Shown here one piece after another: positions 52,817 through 61,606 of a DNA stretch of 64,000 bases (its first letter is position 1; the number at the start of each line of letters is the position of its first letter). Made by a program: the position numbers and the translations under genes. The notes beneath the pieces are model-generated. The model was given only the letters and a program-made list of their open reading frames with translations, was not told where the DNA came from and made no database searches. Origin of the DNA: Caballeronia arvi (GTDB taxonomy: Bacteria; Pseudomonadota; Gammaproteobacteria; Burkholderiales; Burkholderiaceae); contig NZ_FCOM02000004.1 of assembly GCF_001544695.2 (NCBI RefSeq), positions 1 to 64,000 on the forward strand. Direction: 5' to 3'.

Positions 52817-54124
52817 TTGTACAACAGCACATCCCTGCCCGCGACGATCGAAACGAGCGAAGCCGATTCGATTTTCAGGCGCGTCGCATTGCGCTTCATG
52901 CCCTTGCTCTTCGTCGGTTATGTCGTCGCCTATCTGGATCGCGTGAATGTCGGCTTTGCGAAGCTGCAAATGCTCAATAGCCTGCACTTGAGCGAAACCG
53001 TCTACGGTCTCGGTGCGGGACTCTTTTTCGTCGGCTATTTCTTCTTCGAGGTGCCGAGCAACCTGCTGTTGCATCGCATCGGCGCGCGGCGCTGGATCGC
53101 GCGCATCATGGTCACATGGGCGATCCTTTCGATGGCCACCGCGTGGGTCAGCACGCCGATGCAGTTCTACATCGTGCGCTTTCTGCTGGGCGTCGCCGAA
53201 GCCGGGTTCTTTCCCGGCATGGTGCTCTATCTCACGTACTGGTTTCCGTCGCATCGGCGCGGCAAGATGGTCGCGTTGCTGATGGCAGGCAATCCGGTGT
53301 CGGGGCTCGTCGGCGGTCCCGTGTCCGGCTACATCATGCATGCGATGCAGGGCACGTGGGGCCTCGCGGGCTGGCAATGGCTCTTCATCATCGAAGCGCT
53401 GCCTTCGATCGTACTCGGCCTCGTGATCTTGCGTCATCTCGACGATCGCGTCGCGGATGCCACGTGGCTCTCCGAACGCGAAAAGACCGTGATTCTCGAT
53501 GAAATCGCCGCCGACACCGCCACGCACACGCATGGCTCGGTGCGCGCCGTGTTCACATCGGGACGCGTCTATTTGATGTGCCTGATCCTCTTCGGCATCG
53601 TGATGGGCTCGTATGCGATCGGCTTCTGGCAGCCGACCATCCTGCGCGCGACGGGCATCGAGGACGCGTTCATCATCGGCCTGCTCACGATGATCCCCTA
53701 TTCCGTCGCGCTCGTTTCGATGATCGTGACAGGCAAGCACGCGGACCATACGCGCGAGCGGCGCTGGCATGTCGCGATACCTGCGCTCATCGCAGGCTCG
53801 GGCTTCGTGCTGTGCGCGCTGTTCGGTTCGTCGTCGGCAATGTCGGTGTTCGGGCTCACGCTCGCGACCGCCGGCGTCATCACCGCCTTGCCGATGTTCT
53901 GGGCATTGCCGACCGCGTTTCTCGGCGGCGCGGGCGCGGCCGCGGGCATAGCGCTCATCAATTGCACGGGCAATCTCGCAGGCTTCATTAGCCCGGCGGT
54001 GATCGGCTGGCTCAAGACCGCCACGCATTCGCTATCATCGGGACTCTTCGTCGTCGCGGCTTCGCTTGCCGTTTCGGCGCTGCTGATTGTGGTGCTCGTG
54101 CCCGCGCGGCTCGTCAATAAATGA
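52817..54124 (+). CDS. MFS transporter, anion:cation symporter (ACS) type
   Basis: A 435-residue membrane protein with twelve hydrophobic segments and the ACS-family starts FVGYVVAYLDRVNVGFAKLQM and FFFEVPSNLLLHRIGARRWIARIM. This branch imports hexuronates, tartrate, glucarate and similar acids. A TTG start at 52817 is used, with AGGAG seven bases before it. It shares a transcript with the DapA-family gene and overlaps the next gene by four bases, which supports import of the sugar acid degraded by this region. Confidence 0.88.
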   Translation: MYNSTSLPATIETSEADSIFRRVALRFMPLLFVGYVVAYLDRVNVGFAKLQMLNSLHLSETVYGLGAGLFFVGYFFFEVPSNLLLHRIGARRWIARIMVTWAILSMATAWVSTPMQFYIVRFLLGVAEAGFFPGMVLYLTYWFPSHRRGKMVALLMAGNPVSGLVGGPVSGYIMHAMQGTWGLAGWQWLFIIEALPSIVLGLVILRHLDDRVADATWLSEREKTVILDEIAADTATHTHGSVRAVFTSGRVYLMCLILFGIVMGSYAIGFWQPTILRATGIEDAFIIGLLTMIPYSVALVSMIVTGKHADHTRERRWHVAIPALIAGSGFVLCALFGSSSAMSVFGLTLATAGVITALPMFWALPTAFLGGAGAAAGIALINCTGNLAGFISPAVIGWLKTATHSLSSGLFVVAASLAVSALLIVVLVPARLVNK

Positions 54125-55101
54125 GGCTTTCGATGTCCGATCGCGATAACAATCCTGTGGACCTGAACTTGCCGCCGGTGCTGTGCATCGGCGATTTCCC
54201 GGCGAATGCCAATGCGTTGGTGCAAGCGCGCCTGGCGCCCGTTACGCTCGCAGACATAGACCGCGATGATGCTCTGCGCGAGCGCATCGGCGCGATCGTC
54301 ACGCGTTCGAATTACGACATCGATATCGCGTTGATCGAGCGCTTGCCATCGCTGAAGATCATCGCGACGAGCGGCGTCGGATTCGATCGGATTCCCGTCG
54401 AGTTCGCGCGTGAGCGCGGCATCGTCGTCGCCAATACGCCGGACCTGCTCAACGCGGCCGTTGCGGAGTTGACCATCGGGTTGATGCTTGCGCTATTGCG
54501 GCAACTGCCGCGAGCGGATAGCTTCGTGCGTTCGGGCGCATGGTCGAAGGGCGCGTTTGCGCTCGGCACGAGCCTCGCGAGCAAGCGCGTGGGGATCATC
54601 GGCATGGGACGCATCGGCAAGGAAATCGCGCGGCGGCTCGCGCCGTTCGATGTCGAGATCGCATACTATGGCCGCACGCGGCAAGCGCTTTCGCATGAAT
54701 CGTTCGCGCATCCGCAAGCACTGGCGCGCTGGTCCGACATTCTGATCGCGGCGTGTCCCGGCGGCAGCGATACGCGGCATCTCGTCGATGCCAGCGTGCT
54801 CGATGCGCTCGGCGCGCAAGGCATCCTCGTGAACATCGCGCGAGGTTCCGTCGTCGACGAAGAAGCGCTCGTTCAGGCGCTCGAACGAAAATCTATCGCG
54901 GGCGCTGCGCTCGATGTGTTTGAACACGAACCGCTCGAAGCGTCGGCGCTATGCACGTTCGATAACGTGGTGCTCAGCCCGCACATCGGCAGCGCAACGC
55001 ACGAAACGCGCCTTGCGATGGCGCAGCTCACCATCGATAACGTCGTGTCGTTCTTCGCGAAGGGGAAAGCAATCACACCTGTTGTTTCGACGAACCGCTA
55101 G
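54121..55101 (+). CDS. D-2-hydroxyacid dehydrogenase (glyoxylate/hydroxypyruvate reductase type)
   Basis: A 326-residue NAD(P)-dependent dehydrogenase. Motifs: GIIGMGRIGKEIARRL for nucleotide binding, the catalytic Arg in NIARGSVVDEEAL, Glu in LDVFEHEP, and His in LSPHIGSATHET. It overlaps the transporter stop as ATGA and ends the rightward unit. It probably reduces a 2-keto acid such as glyoxylate or tartronate semialdehyde formed in the pathway. Its last 29 bases overlap the 3' end of the convergent lyase gene. Confidence 0.87.
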   Translation: MRLSMSDRDNNPVDLNLPPVLCIGDFPANANALVQARLAPVTLADIDRDDALRERIGAIVTRSNYDIDIALIERLPSLKIIATSGVGFDRIPVEFARERGIVVANTPDLLNAAVAELTIGLMLALLRQLPRADSFVRSGAWSKGAFALGTSLASKRVGIIGMGRIGKEIARRLAPFDVEIAYYGRTRQALSHESFAHPQALARWSDILIAACPGGSDTRHLVDASVLDALGAQGILVNIARGSVVDEEALVQALERKSIAGAALDVFEHEPLEASALCTFDNVVLSPHIGSATHETRLAMAQLTIDNVVSFFAKGKAITPVVSTNR

Positions 55102-55963
55102 CGAAGCGCTTCTCCACATCGACCGCCTTGTCGAGCCCGACGAAGCGGTTGTATTCCTCGAACGGCGTCAAACGATCCGCGATGGCGTCGGTCGAACCTT
55201 CGCGCATGAAGACGGCCAGCATGTCTTTCACGGCCTTGTGCATCGCGAGCATCGGTTCGATGGGACTCAGCGTGTAATCGAAGCCCATTTCATAGGCCTC
55301 CTTCATCGACACATACGGGCTCTTTCCCGTGCGCGCCTGATTGAAGAGGATGGGTTTGCCCAGCGGCTTCAGGCGACGAGTGAGCTCGCGCATGTGCTCG
55401 AGGCTTTCTGGCGCATCGGCATAGAGACCGTCCGCGCCTGCTTCTGCATACGCTTCGAGCCGCGCGATGGCATCGTCGATGCCCGTCACCGCGATCGCAT
55501 CCGTGCGCGCAACGATAAAGAAATTTGGATCGCGCCGCGCTTCGATCATCGCGCGCAACTTCAGCACCATCTCTTCGCGAGGGACGAGTTGCTTGCCCGC
55601 GTAGTGGCCGCATTTCTTCGGCAACGCCTGATCTTCGAGATGCAGCACGGATGCACCCGCTTCTTCCCAGAGACGCATCGTGCGCTGCACATCGAGAATG
55701 CCGCCGTAACCGGTGTCGGCATCGGCGAAGACCGGCACCGACGTTACGCGGCAAATGCGGCGGATATGCTCGAACATCTCCGTTTGCGACAGCACGCCGA
55801 TATCGGGCTGCCCCGCGACGACACCCGACGCGACGAAGCCTGACACATAGATCGCCTTCGCACCGGCCTGCTCGGCGAGCATCGCGGTAATGGCGTCGTG
55901 CGCGCCCATGCAAACGAACGGACCTTCCTTGAACAACTCGCGAAAGCGTGCGGAACGGGTCAA
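55073..55963 (-). CDS. Isocitrate lyase/PEP mutase-family C-C lyase
   Basis: A 296-residue enzyme with the superfamily features VFADADTGYGG and the lyase signature KKCGH (Cys118), which marks true C-C lyases (isocitrate, 2-methylisocitrate and 2,3-dimethylmalate lyases) rather than PEP mutase. A TTG start at 55963 is used with GGAGA upstream; a longer frame runs into the neighbouring gene. It is last in an operon with LeuC/LeuD-like subunits and an ABC transporter. Dimethylmalate- or methylmalate-type cleavage to pyruvate plus a short acid is the inferred reaction. Confidence 0.82.
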   Translation of the reverse strand: MTRSARFRELFKEGPFVCMGAHDAITAMLAEQAGAKAIYVSGFVASGVVAGQPDIGVLSQTEMFEHIRRICRVTSVPVFADADTGYGGILDVQRTMRLWEEAGASVLHLEDQALPKKCGHYAGKQLVPREEMVLKLRAMIEARRDPNFFIVARTDAIAVTGIDDAIARLEAYAEAGADGLYADAPESLEHMRELTRRLKPLGKPILFNQARTGKSPYVSMKEAYEMGFDYTLSPIEPMLAMHKAVKDMLAVFMREGSTDAIADRLTPFEEYNRFVGLDKAVDVEKRFASGSSKQQV

Positions 55964-55979
55964 GATCAATCTCCGGATA

Positions 55980-56597
55980 TCACGCAAGGTAAGCCCAGCC
56001 GCGGGCCTTGCGGTCGTTGGCGCGAAAGCGCGCGATGTCTTCGGTGAGGCGTCGTGTCTGGTCGATCTCGTCGAGTCCTTCGAGCAAGGCCTCGCGCTGT
56101 GCGTCGTCGAATTCGAAAGGAATGGGATCGAGCTTCGGCGCGCGTATTTCGCGTAACCGCAGATCGACTTCGATACTTTCGCCATGGCGCGATGCGTCCG
56201 CGATACGCCCGATATCTTTTGCATCGAGCCGCACCGGCAGTAAGCCGTTCTGCAGGCAGTTGTTATAGAAGATATCGCCGAACGATGGCGCGATCACGCA
56301 GCGAATGCCCGCTTCTTCGAGCGCCCACACAGCCATTTCACGCGAACTGCCGCAGCCGAAGTTCATGCCGCCGAGGATCGTGCATGCGTCACGAAACGCG
56401 GGTTGGTTCAGCACGAAGTCTTCGCGCTCGCCGCTCGCCGGACCATCGCCGCGATAACGCAGCGTTTCAAGCAGATAAGGCCCCAACTCTCCGCGCTTCA
56501 GTTGCGATATGCGTTCGATGCGAACGATCAGATCGGTGTCGATGTTATCGCGCAAGAGCGGCGCGGCGGCGCCCTGAATCGTCGTGACGGCCTTCAT
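55980..56597 (-). CDS. leuD: LeuD-family small subunit of a hydro-lyase
   Basis: A 205-residue protein of the isopropylmalate-dehydratase small-subunit family. Signature stretches: RDNIDTDLI near the start, LGGMNFGCGSSREMAVWAL and APSFGDIFYNNCLQNGLLPV. It overlaps the large subunit by four bases. The symbol gives the family only. Placement in an ABC-transporter operon with a C-C lyase argues for a catabolic substrate rather than leucine synthesis. Confidence 0.85.
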   Translation of the reverse strand: MKAVTTIQGAAAPLLRDNIDTDLIVRIERISQLKRGELGPYLLETLRYRGDGPASGEREDFVLNQPAFRDACTILGGMNFGCGSSREMAVWALEEAGIRCVIAPSFGDIFYNNCLQNGLLPVRLDAKDIGRIADASRHGESIEVDLRLREIRAPKLDPIPFEFDDAQREALLEGLDEIDQTRRLTEDIARFRANDRKARGWAYLA

Positions 56598-58000
56598 TGC
56601 GATGCTCCCGCGTGCGGCGCGGCGATATGCCCTGCGAGCGCACTCGCAGCGGCTACGGCTGGACTCGCGAGATGCGTGCGCGCGCCCGGCCCTTGCCTGC
56701 CGACGAAATTGCGATTCGAAGTCGATACGCAACGCTCGCCGCGCCCGACGATATCGCCGTTCGCGCCGACGCACATCGAGCAACCCGGCTCGCGCCATTC
56801 GAAGCCCGCGATGCGAAAGATATCGTCGAGCCCTTCTTCGTGCGCCTGACGCGCGACCATGAGCGAGCCGGGCACGACCCACGCCTTCACGTTGCGCGCG
56901 ACATGATGACCCTCGACGATGCGAGCCGCCGTGCGCAAATCCTCGATGCGGCTATTCGTGCATGAACCGATGAACACGCGATCCACGGCCAGCTCTTCGA
57001 GATGCTGTCCCGCATGCACGCCCATGTATTCGATCGCGTGCTGCGCAGCGCGGCGGCGCGATTCATCGACGAGCGATGCCGGATCGGGAACGGTCTCGCC
57101 GAACGCGATCACATGCTCGGGACTCGTGCCCCAGGTGACTTGCACGCGAATCGCCGATGCATCGATGATGATCTCGCGATCGAAGTGCGCGCCATCATCC
57201 GTTGCGAGCTGCTTCCAGTCCGCGACGGCCGCATCGAATTCAATACCTCGCGGTGCATAAGGTTTGTCGCGCAGATACGCGAACGTCGTCTCATCCGGCG
57301 CGACGAGCCCGAACTTCGCGCCCAGTTCGATGCTCAGATTGCACAACGTCAGACGGCCTTCCATCGACAAGTCTTCTATCGCTTGACCCGCATATTCCAC
57401 TGCATGCCCGGTGCCGCCCGCCGCGCCAATCTTGCCGATCACATAGAGGATCATGTCCTTCGCGCTCACGCCCTCGCGCAAGCGGCCATTGAACAGCACG
57501 CGCATCGTTTTCGGTCGCTTCTGTCGAATGGTTTGCGTCGCGAGCACATGCACGACTTCCGTCGAGCCGATGCCGAATGCGAGCGCGCCCATCGCGCCAT
57601 GCGTGCAGGTGTGACTGTCCGCGCAGACGATCGACGTGCCCGGCAGCGACAGCCCGAGCTCCGGCCCGATCACATGCACGATGCCTTGCTGTCCTTCGTT
57701 GCCGATATCGAAGATGGGAATCGCGTGATGCGTTGCTTGCGCGCGCATCGCATCGACCATGTCGGTGCTCCAGGCGGCATCGCCGGCACGCCGCCCAGGC
57801 AATGTCGAGATCACGTGATCGAGCGTCGCGAACGTGAGCGCGGGGCTGTCGACGCCGAGTCCGCGCCGCTCCAGAACATGCACCGCTTCGACGCCCGTCA
57901 GCTCGTGCATCAAGTGCCGGTCTACTTGCAACAGGTCGGCGCCGCCCGCGAGATGGGCGATCGTGTGGCTGTCCCAGAGCTTGTCGAAGAGTGTTTTCAT
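56594..58000 (-). CDS. leuC: LeuC-family large subunit of a hydro-lyase
   Basis: A 468-residue aconitase-superfamily subunit with the [4Fe-4S] cysteines Cys347 (GSCTNSR), Cys407 and Cys410 (CSMCVG). The active-site stretch VCADSHTCTHGAMGALAFGIGSTEV is intact. It starts three bases after the permease gene and overlaps the small subunit gene. The pair likely hydrates or dehydrates a substituted maleate or malate. The leucine-biosynthetic copy is expected elsewhere in the genome. Confidence 0.87.
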   Translation of the reverse strand: MKTLFDKLWDSHTIAHLAGGADLLQVDRHLMHELTGVEAVHVLERRGLGVDSPALTFATLDHVISTLPGRRAGDAAWSTDMVDAMRAQATHHAIPIFDIGNEGQQGIVHVIGPELGLSLPGTSIVCADSHTCTHGAMGALAFGIGSTEVVHVLATQTIRQKRPKTMRVLFNGRLREGVSAKDMILYVIGKIGAAGGTGHAVEYAGQAIEDLSMEGRLTLCNLSIELGAKFGLVAPDETTFAYLRDKPYAPRGIEFDAAVADWKQLATDDGAHFDREIIIDASAIRVQVTWGTSPEHVIAFGETVPDPASLVDESRRRAAQHAIEYMGVHAGQHLEELAVDRVFIGSCTNSRIEDLRTAARIVEGHHVARNVKAWVVPGSLMVARQAHEEGLDDIFRIAGFEWREPGCSMCVGANGDIVGRGERCVSTSNRNFVGRQGPGARTHLASPAVAAASALAGHIAAPHAGASQ

Positions 58001-58002
58001 GA

Positions 58003-58779
58003 TTAGTCGCTATGCGTGAGATGGCGCTGCCACGCAAGGAACAGCAGATTGACCAGTGTCGCGAACACGAACAGCATCAGCGCGAGCGCCATGATCGTGC
58101 TGGTTTCGTTGCGGTTCATCGCGATCATCAACAGGCGTCCGATACCGCTTTGCGATGCGAACATCTCGCCGATCAGCGTGCCGAGCAGCGTCAGCGAAAA
58201 GCCGATGCGCAAACCCGAGACGACCTCCGGCACGCATGCGGGAATGAGAACATGGCGCGCGAAATCGCCGGGACTCATGCGATACGTTCTCGCCGCGCGC
58301 GCATAGATGGGCGGCATGTTGCGCACCGCGTTCATCGTGAAGAGCGTGATCGGCACGATGCCATGCATCACGCCGAAGACGATCTTCGCCCACAGGCCGA
58401 GGCCGCACGCGAGCAACACGACGGGATACAGCGTGACCTTCGGGATCGAATAGAAACCCATCATCAACGGCTCCATGACATCGCCGGCCATGCGGCGGGT
58501 GCCGAGCAGCAAGCCGAGGCATACACCCGCGATCGCCGAGATCGCGAACGCCGATGCGAATGCCAGCGATGTCACGTAGAGGCTCGCGGGGAAATCCACA
58601 TCGCTGACAATATGCACCGCGCGCTGGACCGTATGCGCAGGCGTGGTCAACACATCGGGGCCGAGCAGTTCACTCGCAACCTGCCATAACGCGACGAGCA
58701 CGACGATCAACACGAGGGCATCCGTCCAGCGCCGCACGTGCCGCGTTCTCGTCCCATGCGTGATGACGACGGTGCTCAT
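58003..58779 (-). CDS. ABC transporter permease (SsuC/TauC type), second permease
   Basis: A 258-residue inner-membrane permease with about six hydrophobic segments and the EAA-type loop LLGTRRMAGDVMEPLMMGFYSIPKVTLYPVV followed by FGVMHGIVPITLFTMNAVRNMPP, as in the nitrate/sulfonate/taurine group. It overlaps the first permease gene by four bases. Confidence 0.88.
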   Translation of the reverse strand: MSTVVITHGTRTRHVRRWTDALVLIVVLVALWQVASELLGPDVLTTPAHTVQRAVHIVSDVDFPASLYVTSLAFASAFAISAIAGVCLGLLLGTRRMAGDVMEPLMMGFYSIPKVTLYPVVLLACGLGLWAKIVFGVMHGIVPITLFTMNAVRNMPPIYARAARTYRMSPGDFARHVLIPACVPEVVSGLRIGFSLTLLGTLIGEMFASQSGIGRLLMIAMNRNETSTIMALALMLFVFATLVNLLFLAWQRHLTHSD

Positions 58780-59534
58780 GCCACCTCCCTTCGGATGCGC
58801 CGGTAGAGGCGTCGTTCGGCCTGACGCAGCAAGCCGTTGATGGTCGTGACGAAGACCAGCATCAGCAGCATGAGGCCGTACATGGTCGGGTTGTCGAATG
58901 CGTTGTAGGCGAATGCGATCTGATAGCCGAAGCCCGAGCCCGACAACACGAACTCGCCCGCAACGACCGCGATGAACGCGTACACGACCGTGAGCTTGAT
59001 ACCGGTGAATACGAACGGCAGGCTAGCGGGCAGCGTGATCAAACGAATTTCATCGAGCGTGCTCAGCCGGCATACGCGCGCGGTACGCATGAGCACGCGC
59101 GGCACGCGCTCAAGACCATTGAGCGTGTTGACGGCCATTGCAACGACCGCAAACAGAAAGCCGATGCCGACGAGCGGCCAGCGATTCAAACCGAAGATCA
59201 CGATGAGAATCGGATACAGCACGAACACCGGCACCGCGTAGTAAGAAAGCAGCAGGGGATCGAGCACGCGCCTCAGGCGCGGCAGGCGGAACAGCAGCAC
59301 GCCGCCGATGAAGCCCGCGATCACGGCAAGCGCAACGGCGAGCAATGCAGTGCCGAGCGTCTGCAGGATATCGATCGTGAACTGCCCGGACACGAGAATG
59401 TCCCACGCGCTCATGGCCATGCGAGAAGGCGGAATGAACGACACCGGATTGATCCACGCGAACCGCGTCGCAATCTCCAGCAATGCGAGCAACCCAACGA
59501 CGAGCCCGATGCGCCAGCGTGCCGCCGTGTTCAC
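58776..59534 (-). CDS. ABC transporter permease (SsuC/TauC type), first permease
   Basis: A 252-residue permease with six hydrophobic segments, a loop RVLDPLLLSYYAVPVFVLYPILIVIFGLNRWP and LMRTARVCRLSTLDEIRLITLPASLP (EAA-type). Two different permeases in one operon suggest a heterodimeric channel. It overlaps the ATPase gene by four bases upstream and the second permease downstream. Confidence 0.88.
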   Translation of the reverse strand: MNTAARWRIGLVVGLLALLEIATRFAWINPVSFIPPSRMAMSAWDILVSGQFTIDILQTLGTALLAVALAVIAGFIGGVLLFRLPRLRRVLDPLLLSYYAVPVFVLYPILIVIFGLNRWPLVGIGFLFAVVAMAVNTLNGLERVPRVLMRTARVCRLSTLDEIRLITLPASLPFVFTGIKLTVVYAFIAVVAGEFVLSGSGFGYQIAFAYNAFDNPTMYGLMLLMLVFVTTINGLLRQAERRLYRRIRREVA

Positions 59535-60391
59535 GGCTTGCTCCCGAGCGCTTTCAAAGCTTCATCGCGCAACAGGCCCCACACTTGCGCGGTGAGTTCG
59601 CCAAAGCGCGGATCGAGCGCGATCTTGCTGTCACGCAGTCTCGTCCAGCCCGTTTCGATGGTCGCGATGAAGCGGCCAGGGCATGCCGACATGACACCGA
59701 TGCGATCCGACAGCAGCACCGCTTCGTCGATCGAGTGCGTGATGAGCATGACGGTCGCGCCCGTATCGCGCCAGAGCTTGAGCATTTCATCGCCCATCAG
59801 CAGACGCGTTTGCTGATCGAGCGCGCCGAACGGTTCGTCGAGCAACATGAGACGCGGACGCACGACCATCGCGCGCGCGATACACACGCGCTGACGCATG
59901 CCACCCGAAAGCTGTGCCGGATATGCACGCGCGAACGACTTAAGGCCCATGAACGATAAGGCATGATCGACACGCTCGCGCACTTCGTTTTCCGGCACGC
60001 CCGCACGTCGCGCAGCGAACGCGGCGTTATCGAATACGTTGAGCCACGGAAAGCTCGCGTCTTCCTGAAACACGACCGCGACGCCATCGGGCACTTCGCG
60101 TCCCACAGGCTTTCCTTCGAATTCGACCGTGCCGCCGCTCGCGGGATTGAGACCTGCGAGCACGTCGAGCAAGGTAGATTTGCCGCAACCCGAAGGACCG
60201 ACCACTGAGAAGAACTCGCCCGCGCGCAGTTCGAGACTCACGGGCCCGAGCGCATGAAACGGCGGCTTGTCCGCTGCGCCGGGATAGATGCGCGTGACAT
60301 CGGTGAGGCGCGCCTGCACGCGATCGGCGTCCTGCGAAGCGGAATCGCGCGATACGACCGATATCTTCGTGCGACGTGACAACACGCTCAT
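59531..60391 (-). CDS. ABC transporter ATP-binding protein (SsuB/TauB type)
   Basis: A 286-residue ATPase with Walker A VGPSGCGKST, Q-loop FQEDASFPWL, signature LSGGMRQRV, Walker B MLLDEPFGALD and H-loop ITHSIDEAV. ATG at 60391 is chosen because the longer frame adds a serine- and arginine-rich leader from the intergenic gap. It lies seven bases after the binding-protein gene. Confidence 0.92.
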   Translation of the reverse strand: MSVLSRRTKISVVSRDSASQDADRVQARLTDVTRIYPGAADKPPFHALGPVSLELRAGEFFSVVGPSGCGKSTLLDVLAGLNPASGGTVEFEGKPVGREVPDGVAVVFQEDASFPWLNVFDNAAFAARRAGVPENEVRERVDHALSFMGLKSFARAYPAQLSGGMRQRVCIARAMVVRPRLMLLDEPFGALDQQTRLLMGDEMLKLWRDTGATVMLITHSIDEAVLLSDRIGVMSACPGRFIATIETGWTRLRDSKIALDPRFGELTAQVWGLLRDEALKALGSKP

Positions 60392-60398
60392 CGCGGCC

Positions 60399-61397
60399 TC
60401 ACTTCTTCGTTTGCAGATCGGCGGGGAGGAGCGATTCGTCGACGATCTTCGACCAGTCGAACGCGCCATCGGGAATCGCCTTCACGAGAATCAGACCCTT
60501 CAGTACTTCGTCCATGCCCTTGCGATCGAAGCTGCCTTCGCTCCAGTACTTCGGGTCTGAATCGAGCACGTTGTTCACCGCCGACGAGGCCACGGCCGGG
60601 TCCATCTTGTACTGCTTCGCGAGGATCTGAGCGGACTCGTCGCGATGCGCGGCCATGTATTGGACCGCCTTGCGGCGCGCCTTGATGATGCCCTTGATCA
60701 CTTCGGGATGCGCCTTCAGATAGTCGGTGCGCACGATGCCGACCGTCTGCGTTTCATTGGGCACGATATCCGTCGACCGAAACGCGATGCGCAACTGATC
60801 CTTCTTCGCGCTATACGAAGGCTCGGTCATGTACGCGACATCGACCGCACCTTGCTGCAATGACGTGAGCATGCCGCTCGAACTGCCGACGGGTTTGCGC
60901 TGCACTTGCCCCGTCAAACCAGCGCGATCGAGCGCAATCGTAACGATGGTATCGGTGGTCGATTTCGGGCTGCTATAGCCGATCGTCTTGCCTTTCATCT
61001 GCTGGATGCCGGTGATCGTGCCGTCTTTCTTTTCGACCCATACCAGGTCGGCAAGACTCTGCACGCCGCCGTGCACGATCGTCAGATCGACGCCCTGCTT
61101 CACCGCCGAGATCGCCGCGGGCAATGCGACTTCACCATAGGGAATTTCAGAGGCCATCGCGTTGCGCACCGTGGTGCCGCCGCCTTCGGACGTGATGAAG
61201 CCCGTGACGTTCACGCCTTCTTCCTTGAAGAAGCCCTTTTCCATCGCGACTGCGAACGGCACGCCATACATTCCGTCGCCCCAATGCGTGACAGTGAGCG
61301 GCGCGGCGCGCGCGGCGGTGCCGCAGACGAAGGCCGCGGCGAAAGACATGAGACAGGCACCGCGTGCGAATCTCGCGAGCTTTCCAGGCGCAAACAT
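60399..61397 (-). CDS. ABC transporter substrate-binding protein (NrtA/SsuA/TauA type)
   Basis: A 332-residue exported binding protein with a signal peptide (about 1-31) and the NMT1/THI5-like fold (TVTHWGDGMYGVPFAVAMEKGFFKEEGVNV). ATG at 61397 has GGAG eight bases ahead; an in-frame ATG six codons upstream is weaker. It heads the seven-gene operon. The ligand is unknown; a branched dicarboxylate is inferred from the enzymes downstream. Confidence 0.88.
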   Translation of the reverse strand: MFAPGKLARFARGACLMSFAAAFVCGTAARAAPLTVTHWGDGMYGVPFAVAMEKGFFKEEGVNVTGFITSEGGGTTVRNAMASEIPYGEVALPAAISAVKQGVDLTIVHGGVQSLADLVWVEKKDGTITGIQQMKGKTIGYSSPKSTTDTIVTIALDRAGLTGQVQRKPVGSSSGMLTSLQQGAVDVAYMTEPSYSAKKDQLRIAFRSTDIVPNETQTVGIVRTDYLKAHPEVIKGIIKARRKAVQYMAAHRDESAQILAKQYKMDPAVASSAVNNVLDSDPKYWSEGSFDRKGMDEVLKGLILVKAIPDGAFDWSKIVDESLLPADLQTKK

Positions 61398-61526
61398 GTA
61401 GGCGTCTCCATCCATGATCGGCGGTCTCGCAGCGTGCTCAGCACATGCGGCCGCACTGTGTTTTTGGACCTGCTCTCTACATTGCTATCTGCTCGAGCGC
61501 ACGGCTGTATCGCATAACCGTGCAAG

Positions 61527-61542
61527 TTAATGTATGCATTAA
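61527..61542 (-). promoter_or_regulatory. Palindrome TTAATG-TATG-CATTAA ahead of the ABC operon
   Basis: A perfect six-base inverted repeat with a four-base centre, 130 bases before the binding-protein start, in an AT-rich patch. Size and symmetry suit a GntR-family operator, and a GntR gene is the next gene upstream. Confidence 0.5.
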
Positions 61543-61606
61543 ACGCGTGAAAGTCCAGATTCATGGAGGGCGTACATACCCTCGTCGTCGCTGTGTGAGG
61601 TTTGAT

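Noticed and set aside
55980-58000. LeuC/LeuD as the leucine biosynthesis enzyme
   Set aside because: No leuB or leuA nearby, while an importer, a C-C lyase and a GntR regulator share the operon. The gene names are kept for family only.
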